Shown piece by piece: positions 33,963 through 42,102 of a stretch of 47,433 bases of DNA (positions are counted from its first letter, which is position 1; every line of letters begins with the position of its first letter). The notes under the pieces were generated by a model. That model was not told the DNA's origin. It searched no databases and saw nothing but the letters and a program-made list of their open reading frames with translations. The stretch comes from Pseudomonadota bacterium. GTDB lineage: Bacteria; Myxococcota_A; UBA9160; JADFDR01. The stretch covers positions 1-47,433 of the forward strand of contig PIVT01000026.1 of the NCBI GenBank assembly GCA_003353845.1. The letters are read 5' to 3'. A program made the position numbers and the translations under genes.

Positions 33963-34505
33963 ATGACAGTCAGACCGACAACAAGAGCCTCAGTGCACTT
34001 TAATTCAGTCCATATCTTTGCTTTTATTGCCTTTTTAGGCTTGGCGGGGGTAGCTGCCGCCGAGGACGAAGCGCAGGATTCTGTCGCTGGGGCCGAAGTG
34101 AAGTCGAGCGAGGGCGGTTCTGCCGTGGGTTTGGACAAGTTGCTCAAACTTCCGAACCCCAGTTCCTATGTGGTTGAAAGTCCTGCGGGAAGTGAGCGCA
34201 GAGAGTGGGAAGCACGTTTTGTTGTCGCCGACGCGGATTTGGAGAAGGCCAGGAATAAATTGCGCGAATCCCAGGCCAAGATGGATGAATTATCGGAAAC
34301 CTCCAAAGGTTGGCAAATGGCACCTCCCGGGATGCAAGCGGGTGAGAATGGGACCATGAGTTATCAGTTGATGCAGGAAATCCGAGGGAATAAGGAAGAG
34401 GTGGCTAATGCGGAGCGCCGCCGGCGCGACTTGACGGTGGAGGCGAGTTTGGCCGATGTACCCGAAGATTGGTATTCCCAAAAAGACCCCACAATCGAGA
34501 AATGA
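33963..34505 (+). CDS. Exported hypothetical protein with a coiled-coil region
   Basis: 180 residues. A signal peptide (VHIFAFIAFLGLAGVAAAED) leads to an acidic linker and then a helical, charged part (WEARFVVADADLEKARNKLR, ESQAKMDELSE and later RGNKEEVANAERRRRDLTVE). The latter two look like coiled coil. I do not recognise the family. It starts 241 bases from the divergent pilus ATPase gene and may share a promoter region with it. A role at the periplasmic side of the pilus or envelope is only a guess from that neighbour. Confidence 0.72.
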   Translation: MTVRPTTRASVHFNSVHIFAFIAFLGLAGVAAAEDEAQDSVAGAEVKSSEGGSAVGLDKLLKLPNPSSYVVESPAGSERREWEARFVVADADLEKARNKLRESQAKMDELSETSKGWQMAPPGMQAGENGTMSYQLMQEIRGNKEEVANAERRRRDLTVEASLADVPEDWYSQKDPTIEK

Positions 34506-34571
34506 TGTGGTTTTCTGCGGCGGGCCTCGCTAGATTGGCCGCGCATTTTCATGAACGAAAGGTTTGAAAAA

Positions 34572-34691
34572 ATGGCTCGTGGAAAGATCGATACCGTAGG
34601 ATTGATTTACATCGTGGGTGGCGTGCCACTCATGGCATTGACGTTTGTTCTGATCTTCACGGCTGTGAAGTACTTGGGACTGCCCGCCTGA
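34572..34691 (+). CDS. 39-residue single-helix membrane peptide
   Basis: MARGKIDTVGLIYIVGGVPL followed by MALTFVLIFTAVKYLGLPA: a short basic N-terminus and one hydrophobic helix of about 24 residues. GAAAGG lies 9 bases before the ATG. An in-frame ATG at 34551 would add seven residues but has a poorer site. It follows the exported protein gene by 66 bases on the same strand and is closed by a hairpin at 34697-34717. The family is unknown; such peptides often act as small regulators or stabilisers of membrane complexes. Confidence 0.55.
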   Translation: MARGKIDTVGLIYIVGGVPLMALTFVLIFTAVKYLGLPA

Positions 34692-34696
34692 ACGAG

Positions 34697-34717
34697 GCTT
34701 AAGTGGCTCGCTTAAGC
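34697..34717 (+). terminator. Short hairpin after the 39-residue peptide gene
   Basis: GCTTAAG (34697-34703) and CTTAAGC (34711-34717) pair over a 7-base loop just after the stop codon. There is no T run, so it may be a weak or rho-assisted terminator, or an mRNA-stabilising hairpin. Confidence 0.35.
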
Positions 34718-34923
34718 ACACTGCCTTCCACCTTCACTAAAACTGCCGAGAAACTGCCCACGGCTTGCCGGTTGGCTACGGCTGAGTTGCGTGTGCGGGA
34801 AATGGCAGGTCTTTCCGCAACACACTGAATTGTCAGATAAAATGCTTCTGCCTGAAAATAGGCTCTCCGGATCTGAGGGTAGAGCTAAATATCCGGCCGA
34901 TTTAATCCGAATACTTCCTATAG

Positions 34924-35733
34924 ATGGAATTATTCCCCCGTAGAAACCGATCACCGTTGATCCGATACTTTCTCGCGACCATGGCCCTTATGGTGTGTGC
35001 TTGCGCAAGTCTCGGGCCCTCCGAGTTGCCCGCGTTGGCCACCGAGCCCGGGATGGAAGTTTACGACTACTCTTATTTTGAGCGACCTGATGATGGCGAC
35101 CTGTGGTCCGCCAAAATCGCAGGTTGGCAATTCCGAGAGCATCGTTCGGGTTCGACGACTGCGTTGCCAGCGGTATCCGGTCCAGGGCAAAAGGAAGCAG
35201 ATTTTCCGAAGGGGAACGCCGACGCGGATCAATTGCGAGCCAAGTACGAAGCCTTTCGCCTCGAGAAGAAGCGAGAACAAGCCCGCGAGTTGGCAGCTTG
35301 GATTCAGGCACAAGCGCAAGAGCACTATGTCGCCGATGGTCCCATTGATCACTGGGCCACCTCCGAAGAGACGCTCAGTAATAACGGTGATGATTGCGAC
35401 GGCTTGGAGTTGTTGGTGTTTCATATGTTGAGAGATCTTGGCTTCCGCGAAGATGAAGTGTACCGCGCTGTGGTGTATCGACCCGAGGATGGACAGCATC
35501 ACATGGTGACGTTTTGGTTTGAGAACATGAACGATCCTTGGGTGATCGATCCCACAGGCGCCATGACCGGCGGAATGCCGCGCATGTCGGAAATGCCGAA
35601 TTGGGTGCCCCTGAAGATTTTTACCGAAAAGGGTGAGTTCAGTGTCGTCGCCAAAAAAGTTGTGAAACCTGAGGCTCCAGGAGTTGGAGAGACGCCTGCT
35701 CTCGCTCAAACCGCGAGTAACTCACAGCGTTAA
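34924..35733 (+). CDS. Transglutaminase-like cysteine peptidase homologue (putative lipoprotein)
   Basis: 269 residues. The N-terminal helix ends ATMALMVCACASLG; VCAC could be a lipobox with Cys as the lipid-attached residue. The catalytic residues of the transglutaminase-like family are visible: NNGDDCDGLELLVFHMLRDL (Cys), GQHHMVTFWFE (His), and DPWVIDPTGAM (Asp). This is close to the bacterial transglutaminase-like cysteine proteinases (BTLCP, LapG relatives), which cleave surface adhesins in c-di-GMP-controlled systems. No LapD-like protein or adhesin is in the window, so the substrate is unknown. Confidence 0.75.
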   Translation: MELFPRRNRSPLIRYFLATMALMVCACASLGPSELPALATEPGMEVYDYSYFERPDDGDLWSAKIAGWQFREHRSGSTTALPAVSGPGQKEADFPKGNADADQLRAKYEAFRLEKKREQARELAAWIQAQAQEHYVADGPIDHWATSEETLSNNGDDCDGLELLVFHMLRDLGFREDEVYRAVVYRPEDGQHHMVTFWFENMNDPWVIDPTGAMTGGMPRMSEMPNWVPLKIFTEKGEFSVVAKKVVKPEAPGVGETPALAQTASNSQR

Positions 35734-35858
35734 CGACGGGCGCTCCTCGCTCGCTTTCGAACACCCTCCAGGCAAACTAAAAAATCAGCAGCAGAGACTG
35801 AATACTTTTACTTGCGCTCGTTATGGTTGAGTGATGAATGAGTTTGCAGGGGAAAGCA

Positions 35859-36404
35859 ATGAGTAGAAAACGTGCCAACACGCCTGGAAATACACCGCCA
35901 ATCGCAAAAGCTCCGTCTACAAAATCCTCATCTACAAAAGCCCCATCTACAAAACCCCCTGGCAAAACCCACCTGAAAAAGGAAGGCGCCCACCCTTGCC
36001 ACGAGTGCACCGCTTGTTGCAACTATATCGCCCTCGAGATCGATGAACCCACGACCAATCGTGAATACGATTACATTCGCTGGTATCTATTTCGGCCCAA
36101 CGTAAAAGTGTATGTGGACTGGGATGGCGATTGGCATCTGCAGGTGGATAGTGATTGCCAGCACCTATTGCCCAATGGCTTGTGTGGCGTGTACGAAACA
36201 CGGCCCAATATCTGTCGTGATTTCGACTGGCGAGATTGCGAGAAACACAATGATGATCCCGCCGAAAAGTGGTTGTTTACGACATCCGAAGAGTTCCTGA
36301 GCTGGTTCGCCAAGCAGCGCCCCAAGGCCTTTCAACGCTACGAAGCCTTCTGTGAAAATCTTCGTCAGGAAGCGGCCGAGCCCGAATTGCTGCGTGTGAT
36401 CTAG
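35859..36404 (+). CDS. YkgJ family cysteine-cluster protein
   Basis: 181 residues. An N-terminal low-complexity stretch with repeated Ser-Thr-Lys (STKSSSTKAPSTKPPGKT) is followed by the cluster HPCHECTACCNYIALEIDEP and, further on, DCQHLLPNGLCGVYETRPN with ICRDFDWRDC. The CxxCxxCC pattern with later Cys residues is the YkgJ/UPF0153 signature, thought to bind zinc or an Fe-S cluster; function is not established. ATG at 35859 has AGGGGA 7 bases upstream and is preferred to an ATG at 35838. Its stop codon lies inside the left arm of a large palindrome. Confidence 0.88.
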   Translation: MSRKRANTPGNTPPIAKAPSTKSSSTKAPSTKPPGKTHLKKEGAHPCHECTACCNYIALEIDEPTTNREYDYIRWYLFRPNVKVYVDWDGDWHLQVDSDCQHLLPNGLCGVYETRPNICRDFDWRDCEKHNDDPAEKWLFTTSEEFLSWFAKQRPKAFQRYEAFCENLRQEAAEPELLRVI

Positions 36405-36567
36405 GAGTGCGCGCGGCAGAGGGAAGCACGCATCCATCCGTGTATCCAATCCCCCTGGCGGCGTTGCGAAAGCTTGCCCTAGCTCGCTAGGGCGGCACTT
36501 TCGCGTCTTGCCAGCGGGCTGTCTCCACTGCTTGGCTGCGCACTCCCTCTGCCGCGCACACTCCTAG
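36401..36567. repeat. ~167 bp nested palindrome (cruciform-forming element)
   Basis: The outer arms are CTAGGAGTGCGCGCGGCAGA+GGGA (36401-36424) and its inverted copy at 36544-36567, with one mismatch in 24. Further pairs nest inside on the same axis: CTGGC (36455-36459) with GCCAG (36510-36514); GCGAAAG (36466-36472) with CTTTCGC (36498-36504); CCCTAGC (36477-36483) with GCTAGGG (36486-36492). The whole could fold into one long stem. It may be a bidirectional terminator or, more likely by its length, a REP/MITE-like mobile element. The 36568-36773 remainder has a second 9-base inverted repeat, CGCACCTTC at 36661 and GAAGGTGCG at 36730, and no gene. Confidence 0.75.
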
Positions 36568-36773
36568 GTCGCAAAGACTCGCTAGAGCCTCCCCGAAACC
36601 TGTTAAATCCCTTAGCCGCGCCCCGAGAACCCCTGGCGATCATCCCCCATGGGCCGTCGGCGCACCTTCGCGGTAATGCTGCAAATGCCAACTGCCGAAG
36701 ATAAGAAGGATAGGGCGCACCCCGTTCTTGAAGGTGCGTCTAAACGCAATGCCGCAGTTGAGGATATTAGGTT

Positions 36774-37145
36774 ATGAAGTTTCTCACCATTGATGATTCG
36801 ATCACCGTGCGAAAGATTATAATTCGAACCTTGGAACAGGCGGGTTACGAGGGAAGTGAATTCCTTGAAGCGGCCGATGGGGAAGAAGGACTTGAGCGAG
36901 TGGCCAAGGCAGGCGAGGTCGAACTCGTGATCTGTGATGTGAACATGCCCAATATGAACGGGCTTGATTTCTTACGGGCCTTGCGTGCCAATTCCGCTTG
37001 GGCACACATTCCGGTGTTGATGGTGACAACGGAAAGCAGTCGCCATGCCATCGCCGAGGCCATGGAAATTGGTGCCAATGCCTATGTCGTGAAACCCTTT
37101 ACGCCTGAGATGCTCCAGTCGGCCATTCGCGGGTTGTTGGGATAG
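36774..37145 (+). CDS. CheY-like single-domain response regulator
   Basis: 123 residues, a receiver domain alone: FLTIDDSITVRKIIIRTLEQ (acidic pair region), LVICDVNMPNMNGLDFLRAL (phospho-acceptor Asp), PVLMVTTESS (Thr) and AYVVKPFTPEML (Lys). The sequence is closest to CheY-type regulators of chemotaxis or pilus motility, as in the PilG/PilH or Frz-like systems. With the pilus ATPase and pseudo-kinase a few kilobases away, a motility role is plausible but not shown. GAGGA precedes the ATG. No che genes are nearby. Confidence 0.92.
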   Translation: MKFLTIDDSITVRKIIIRTLEQAGYEGSEFLEAADGEEGLERVAKAGEVELVICDVNMPNMNGLDFLRALRANSAWAHIPVLMVTTESSRHAIAEAMEIGANAYVVKPFTPEMLQSAIRGLLG

Positions 37146-37156
37146 CGAACCCGGAG

Positions 37157-38875
37157 CTAACGCCACATGACATGTAGCGACGCGTCACGGGCCACCTGCG
37201 GTGTAGGAGAGCAGTGTGGGTCGATGCGCGCGTGAACCAAGGCAGGCCCCGGATCACGAAGAAACCTTCGCAGTGTCGCATCCAAGTCCTCGTCGACACG
37301 AAGGAGATGAACCGCTGGCACGCCGTACGCTTTGGCGAGCTGCTGAAAGCAAAGCTCGCTCCGGGCGGAGACAGTTTCAGTTTCCTCGTCGGAGCGAGGG
37401 TCCAAAAGTAAAATTTTGACGGACAGGCCGTAGCGTACGAGGGTACTCAACTCTTGCAGATTTTCCTGAATGGATTGATCCCCTGTCACGCAGAGGATGG
37501 TTGTATCGGGCCGTTGAAAAGCGGCTCCGATGGCGCTGGGTAGGTCGTACCCGCGACTGCCTTGTCCTCCCGAGGTGAGAAGCTGTCGGGATGGATTGGA
37601 AAAGGTGAGATGGCGAGCGACCCAGGTTTGAATCGCTTCGCCGCCTGTGACGACCAAGAGATCCTCATCGCAGGTGAGGTGGTCGATTCGGTGCAAGAGA
37701 TCTGCGGGGTGACAACCTTCGCGGATGGAAAAATCATCGCAGGGATGAGTGAGACCGTATTCTTTCAAGTTCGAGATCCAGGCTTCGCGCGTAGGCATGG
37801 TTTCAGTGCGCAGAGCGTTCAGAAGGGCTTGCAGGGCGTGATCGATATCGCTGTGCAAATCCAGCTCGGAGTGAACATTGGATTGCGCGAGTTCTTCCAG
37901 ATCGATGTCGATGCGAACGACGTGCGCGTCGGGGCATAGCTCTTCGGGTGCGGCTCCGGTTTGTCGTGGTGAAAGGCGGGCGCCGAGAACGATGAGCAAG
38001 TCGCACTCGTGCAAGGCACGATTGGCGGCGGGAATTCCCGTGCGGCCAATCATGCCGAGATGGAGTGGGTGATCGCTGGGGATCGCACCGAGGCCGAGCA
38101 GGGTTGTGACCAGGGGCAGTTGATGGGTGTCGACGAGTTTGATCAAGTTGCCACAAGCCTGGGAGAGCAACACACCTTGGCCCGCTAGCAAGAGTGGCTG
38201 CTCTGCGTCGCGCAGGAGTTCTGACAACAAGAAGAGTTGTGCTGCATCGGGTGTGGGGGTGAAGACCTGGTGTTGGCGTCGGCTTTGTGGAGCCGCTTTT
38301 TCGCTGATGTGGGGTGTTTCGAGCAGAAGGTCATGAAATTCAATGAGTACGGGACCCGGGCGGCCTTCGGAGGCTTTGACAAGTGCCTCGTTCAGTATGG
38401 AATCAATCTCCTCGGTTCCTCGAAGAGTGAGTTTTTGTTTGAGCAATGGGTTGAAGAGCTTGGAAGCGGGCACTTCTCGATGCCCATGCTTTGCTTGCGT
38501 TCGGTCATCCGAAGAAATGCCTTGGCTGGAGAAGAGAACCAGGGGTATGGAGTCGGCGTAGGCATCGGCCAGACAGGGCGTGAGACTGGCGAGGTCGGCA
38601 CCACAGCTCGTAAACAGTACTTGAGGCGTCTGGGTCAGTCGCGCTTCTGCCAGAGCGGCATAGCCGGCTCCCACGATCTGCTGTGTTCGAACGAAATCAC
38701 CACCCAATAGCTTCCACGTTTTCTCAAAGCGTTGTATCTCATGGGGAGGGTGGGTGCGCGAAAAGTAAAGGCGTTGCAGCCCTCGATCTTTAAGTGCGTG
38801 CAGAAGGCTCGTCAAGCCCGTGTGAGAGGCAGAAGTGTTCGAAGGTGTAACCGATGGGTTTGGTGCGTTAACCAA
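37157..38875 (-). CDS. Divergent ThDP-binding enzyme of the acetolactate synthase superfamily
   Basis: 572 residues with the three-domain order of acetolactate synthase-like enzymes: a PYR domain (DLASLTPCLADAYADSIPLV), a central domain (QPLLLAGQGVLLSQACGNLI), and a PP domain (TSGGQGSRGYDLPSAIGAAF). Two usual motifs are altered. The cofactor-activating Glu of R-H-E-Q is Gln in FVRTQQIVGAGY (about residue 65). The metal-binding GDG...NN reads GDQ (465-467) and LDPR (Asp492). It may have lost or changed ThDP chemistry. A few members, such as glyoxylate carboligase, work without the Glu. No small subunit gene is adjacent. It converges on the CheY-like gene. Confidence 0.85.
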   Translation of the reverse strand: MVNAPNPSVTPSNTSASHTGLTSLLHALKDRGLQRLYFSRTHPPHEIQRFEKTWKLLGGDFVRTQQIVGAGYAALAEARLTQTPQVLFTSCGADLASLTPCLADAYADSIPLVLFSSQGISSDDRTQAKHGHREVPASKLFNPLLKQKLTLRGTEEIDSILNEALVKASEGRPGPVLIEFHDLLLETPHISEKAAPQSRRQHQVFTPTPDAAQLFLLSELLRDAEQPLLLAGQGVLLSQACGNLIKLVDTHQLPLVTTLLGLGAIPSDHPLHLGMIGRTGIPAANRALHECDLLIVLGARLSPRQTGAAPEELCPDAHVVRIDIDLEELAQSNVHSELDLHSDIDHALQALLNALRTETMPTREAWISNLKEYGLTHPCDDFSIREGCHPADLLHRIDHLTCDEDLLVVTGGEAIQTWVARHLTFSNPSRQLLTSGGQGSRGYDLPSAIGAAFQRPDTTILCVTGDQSIQENLQELSTLVRYGLSVKILLLDPRSDEETETVSARSELCFQQLAKAYGVPAVHLLRVDEDLDATLRRFLRDPGPALVHARIDPHCSPTPQVARDASLHVMWR

Positions 38876-39008
38876 GAAGCCTCCAGCGGTGCTATACCCT
38901 ACTCTTCATCGAGCGCTTGCCCATAGAGTAAGGTCGGTATCGGTACCGTCGGAAAACGCTTGAGGGCAATTTAGGGTTAATGAACTCGTTCAAAAGGGAA
39001 ATGTCGAT

Positions 39009-39845
39009 TTGATTCAAACCAACGCAGCCTGTGGCTCCGCGCCTGACCGAGCGTCTTCTCGTCGCTGTTGGATGTCGATGATGGCTCTCGTCCTGGTCAT
39101 TAGTTTCGGGGGCGGCGCCAACGGAGCGGAGAACTCCATTGGCGAGGATCGCTTTGACACGATTGTGTTGGATGCCGGCCACGGGGGGCGCGATTTGGGT
39201 GCGCTGGGCCCGGGCGGTTTGCAGGAAAAAGAAGTGTCCCTCGCCCTGGCATTGGCCTTGGAAAAGAAACTGCTTGATCGCGGTCTAAAGGTCGTGATGA
39301 CCCGCCGCGAGGATATCTACATTCCTTTGGAACAGCGCACCTCGATCGCCAACGACGCGCGTGCAGACCTGTTCTTGTCAATTCATGCCAATGCCTCTCG
39401 TGATTCCGATGTGGATGGGACCGAGACCTACTTCTTGTCCCTCAAGGCTTCAGACGAGGATGCCCAGCGCGTGGCGGATGCCGAGAACCTCGCCTTCGAG
39501 ACAGCGGAGGAGCGCGTGCCGGTTCCCGAGGATCCCTTGTTTCACATCTTGGGCGACTTGATCGAAACGGAACATCTAATGGAGTCCAGCGAGTTTGCCG
39601 GCATGGCACAAACTCAAATGGGTGGATTGGAAAAGGGCTCTTCGCGAGGTGTGAAGCAAGCCCCTTTCGTGGTGCTCATGGGGGTGCAAATGCCAGCCTC
39701 TTTGCTGGAGGTTGGCTTTATCAGCAACCCCAAGGAAGAGAAAAAACTGCGCAGTAAGAAACATCAGGCCAAGCTCGTGGAGGCCATCCTGGTTTCTGTA
39801 GACGATTTTGGAAAGCGGTATGATGCGCGTCGTGGCATACGCTAG
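39009..39845 (+). CDS. N-acetylmuramoyl-L-alanine amidase (Amidase_3, AmiC-like)
   Basis: 278 residues. A signal sequence with RRCWMSMMALVLVISFGGGA precedes the catalytic domain. Zinc ligands are visible in TIVLDAGHGGRDLGALGPGG (His), LQEKEVSLALALA (Glu) and LFLSIHANAS (His). SLLEVGFISNPKEE gives the catalytic Glu. It cleaves the amide bond between MurNAc and the peptide, needed for cell separation or recycling. A TTG at 39009 with AAGGG upstream gives the signal peptide a basic start; an ATG at 39072 is the alternative. No AMIN domain is present. It is followed by rph after 50 bases. Confidence 0.93.
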   Translation: MIQTNAACGSAPDRASSRRCWMSMMALVLVISFGGGANGAENSIGEDRFDTIVLDAGHGGRDLGALGPGGLQEKEVSLALALALEKKLLDRGLKVVMTRREDIYIPLEQRTSIANDARADLFLSIHANASRDSDVDGTETYFLSLKASDEDAQRVADAENLAFETAEERVPVPEDPLFHILGDLIETEHLMESSEFAGMAQTQMGGLEKGSSRGVKQAPFVVLMGVQMPASLLEVGFISNPKEEKKLRSKKHQAKLVEAILVSVDDFGKRYDARRGIR

Positions 39846-39895
39846 AAGAGTAGGCGCTAGAAGAACAACGCAGTCAATGAATGGGAGTAAGAAGT

Positions 39896-40621
39896 ATGCG
39901 GAAAGATGGACGAGCAGCGGATGAATTGCGACCGGTGGTACTGACGCCAGATTACACCGAGAACCCGTTGGGGTCGGTGCTGTGCGAAGTGGGCAAGACC
40001 AAGGTGCTATGCACTGTGAGTGAAGAGTTGAGTGTGCCTCGTTGGCTGCGGGGAACGGGCAAGGGGTGGTTGACCTCCGAGTATTCCTTACTGCCGGGAT
40101 CCACCGACAGTCGTGTCTCGCGCGAAGCTTCGCGTGGAAAAATATCAGGAAGAACGGCTGAAATTCAGCGACTCATCGGTCGTGGCTTGCGGGCGGCGGT
40201 GGATCTCAACCGCTTAGGTGAGCGCACCTTGTGGGTGGATTGCGACGTTTTGCAGGCCGATGGCGGTACACGCACCGCCTCCATCACAGGTGCCTATACC
40301 GCCCTGGCCATCGCGGTGAATCGCATCATGGCACGCGGTGATCTGGAAAAATCGCCCATCCCCGAAGCGGTGGCGGCGGTATCCGTGGGTGTCGTGGATG
40401 GCGAAGTCCGGTTGGATCTTCCCTACGAAGAAGACTCGCGCGCCGAAGTGGATATGAATGTCGTGGGCACGGCGAGTGGCAACCTGGTCGAAGTGCAGGG
40501 CACGGGTGAAGACGGAACCTTTAGCATGGATCAGCTCTTGGAAATGACGCGTGTCGCGCAGAAAGGCATTGCCGAATTGATTGAGATTCAGGCCAAGGCC
40601 ATTGCCGCCGCGCGTAAATAA
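39896..40621 (+). CDS. rph: Ribonuclease PH
   Basis: 241 residues, starting MRKDGRAADELRPV, as RNase PH does. It then has LCTVSEELSVPRWLRGTGKG, GRTAEIQRLIGRGLRAAVDL, CDVLQADGGTRTASITGAYT and VDMNVVGTASGNLVEVQGTG, all catalytic-core motifs. The enzyme trims the 3' end of tRNA precursors using phosphate. ATG at 39896 has GGGAG upstream; an ATG five codons earlier is in frame but less typical. rdgB follows after 8 bases, the usual rph-rdgB pair. Confidence 0.96.
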   Translation: MRKDGRAADELRPVVLTPDYTENPLGSVLCEVGKTKVLCTVSEELSVPRWLRGTGKGWLTSEYSLLPGSTDSRVSREASRGKISGRTAEIQRLIGRGLRAAVDLNRLGERTLWVDCDVLQADGGTRTASITGAYTALAIAVNRIMARGDLEKSPIPEAVAAVSVGVVDGEVRLDLPYEEDSRAEVDMNVVGTASGNLVEVQGTGEDGTFSMDQLLEMTRVAQKGIAELIEIQAKAIAAARK

Positions 40622-40629
40622 ACAGGTAA

Positions 40630-41316
40630 ATGAACAACGCGATGGATCATCAAGAATCTCCCGGGTCGGGAACGGGCGCTGCATCAGTCGACATTTTGGT
40701 GGCGACGAGCAACCGAGGAAAGTTGGCGGAAATTCAATCCATTTTATCGGATCGACCCTGGCGTTATTGCTTATTGGATTCCTTCCCTCACATTCAGTTG
40801 CCCGAAGAGGGCGAAGAGTATGAGCCCAACGTCATCGAAAAAGCGCGCTTTGCCGCCGCCGGTTCGGGGTTGATCAGTATCGCTGATGATTCAGGTTTGG
40901 AAGTCGAAGCCTTGGACTGGGGGCCAGGACCCTTGTCCGCGCGCTTTGGAGGCGATGGCTTGAGCGATGCCCAACGTGTGGCCAAGCTGCTGGATGCACT
41001 GAAGGATTGTCCGCAAGGGCAGCGACGAGCCCGTTTTGTTTGCTACGCGGCGGTGGCCACGCCCGAAGGGGAGGTGTGGACGACGCGGGGAGAGTGCACG
41101 GGTGTCATCCTGGCCGAGCCCCGTGGCGAGGGTGGTTTTGGCTATGACCCTGTGTTCTTGCCCGACGATGGGCCGACAGAGGCGGGCGGGGCACCCTCGC
41201 GCTCCATGGGCGAGCTCCCGCCCTCCGTGAAAAATCGAATTTCTCACCGTGCGCATGCCTTTATTGCGTTGTCGGAAAAGCTAGATGGACTCGCGTCGGC
41301 GTTTGTGAGCCGCTAG
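40630..41316 (+). CDS. rdgB: RdgB/HAM1-family XTP/dITP diphosphatase
   Basis: 228 residues. It has DILVATSNRGKLAEIQSILS at the nucleotide-binding N-terminus, ISIADDSGLEVEALDWGPG and GGFGYDPVFLPDDG, and ends with LPPSVKNRISHRAHAF. The enzyme hydrolyses inosine and xanthosine triphosphates to keep them out of DNA. About 20 extra residues precede the core compared with E. coli. It is in an operon with rph. Its last 36 bases are antisense to the end of the PEP-CTERM gene; both reading frames look genuine. Confidence 0.95.
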   Translation: MNNAMDHQESPGSGTGAASVDILVATSNRGKLAEIQSILSDRPWRYCLLDSFPHIQLPEEGEEYEPNVIEKARFAAAGSGLISIADDSGLEVEALDWGPGPLSARFGGDGLSDAQRVAKLLDALKDCPQGQRRARFVCYAAVATPEGEVWTTRGECTGVILAEPRGEGGFGYDPVFLPDDGPTEAGGAPSRSMGELPPSVKNRISHRAHAFIALSEKLDGLASAFVSR

Positions 41317-41820
41317 CAGTGTGATTCCCATTCCCAGCAAGAGTGCTGTGTTGGGTTCTGGAACCAAGACCGCACCCCAAGCACGGGGTGGTGCTTTGAC
41401 AAAGCCCTTTTCGAGTACCACTCGCTGGAGAGCACTGAAGGCAGCTGTGTTCGGAGCGGTTATGGCACCTGTGTTCGGAGTGGTTTCTGTCTTGGCCAGG
41501 TCGTAGTCGAGTCCGAAGGCTTGATCGACGACTGAACCAAAGCGGGTCAGGTCCGTCACCTTGAAATTCTCAGGTTCGTTGGTCACGGTGAGGGAGCCGG
41601 GGAGGTAGTTGTACGCGAGTACGTCATCCAACATGATCCGACCCGGACCCGTGTAGGAGTTGTGAAGCTGCACAACGGTAATCAAGAGTGCAGCCAGGGC
41701 TGCCACCGTGAAGGTCGAATAATTTGAGCGTGACTTGCGTCTCGAGCTACGTCTGGAAGACCGCTTGACACACGAGCGCATCACTTTCATGGATGAGCGT
41801 CGGGTGAACATTTTATACAT
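41281..41820 (-). CDS. PEP-CTERM sorting-domain protein
   Basis: 179 residues. The C-terminus VPEPNTALLLGMGITLLAAH followed by KRRRESI is a textbook PEP-CTERM signal: PEP motif, hydrophobic helix, basic end. Such proteins are processed by an exosortase and sent to the surface. The N-terminus is unusual: an Arg/Ser-rich stretch of about 30 residues (RSCVKRSSRRSSRRKSRS), then a helix (FTVAALAALLITVVQL). The region between has no recognised domain. AGGAG lies five bases before the ATG. No exosortase is in the window. The last 12 codons overlap rdgB on the other strand. Confidence 0.85.
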   Translation of the reverse strand: MYKMFTRRSSMKVMRSCVKRSSRRSSRRKSRSNYSTFTVAALAALLITVVQLHNSYTGPGRIMLDDVLAYNYLPGSLTVTNEPENFKVTDLTRFGSVVDQAFGLDYDLAKTETTPNTGAITAPNTAAFSALQRVVLEKGFVKAPPRAWGAVLVPEPNTALLLGMGITLLAAHKRRRESI

Positions 41821-42102
41821 ACCTCTCCTACAAAAATTCTAGTAACTCGGCGGCCCGACAAGGGACGACCATTACCGTTTAAGTAGTATCGACGTACGCT
41901 CAGAGCATAATTAGGAGTTTTTGCCCGATTGAGAAAAAAAAGTGAGGTGAATCACTGACATCCCCCAAGGGAGTGGAGGAAAGAGGTATTAGCGCTGCCC
42001 CGAAGGGAAATGAAGAATTGGAAGTAGATGTTTTACTCCACAATTACAGGCCAAATGCTCAGTGTAACCACCTAGATCTTTACGGCGGGCCTTGGAAAGA
42101 AC

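Noticed and set aside
36479-36691. 70-codon frame on the - strand in the palindrome region
   Set aside because: It lies in repeat sequence with no ribosome site and no domain; the codons follow the palindrome, not a protein pattern.
41821-41960. Sigma-54-like promoter upstream of the PEP-CTERM gene (TGGTCGTCCCTTGTC on the - strand)
   Set aside because: The spacing between the GG and TTG parts is one base short and the -12 GC is missing.
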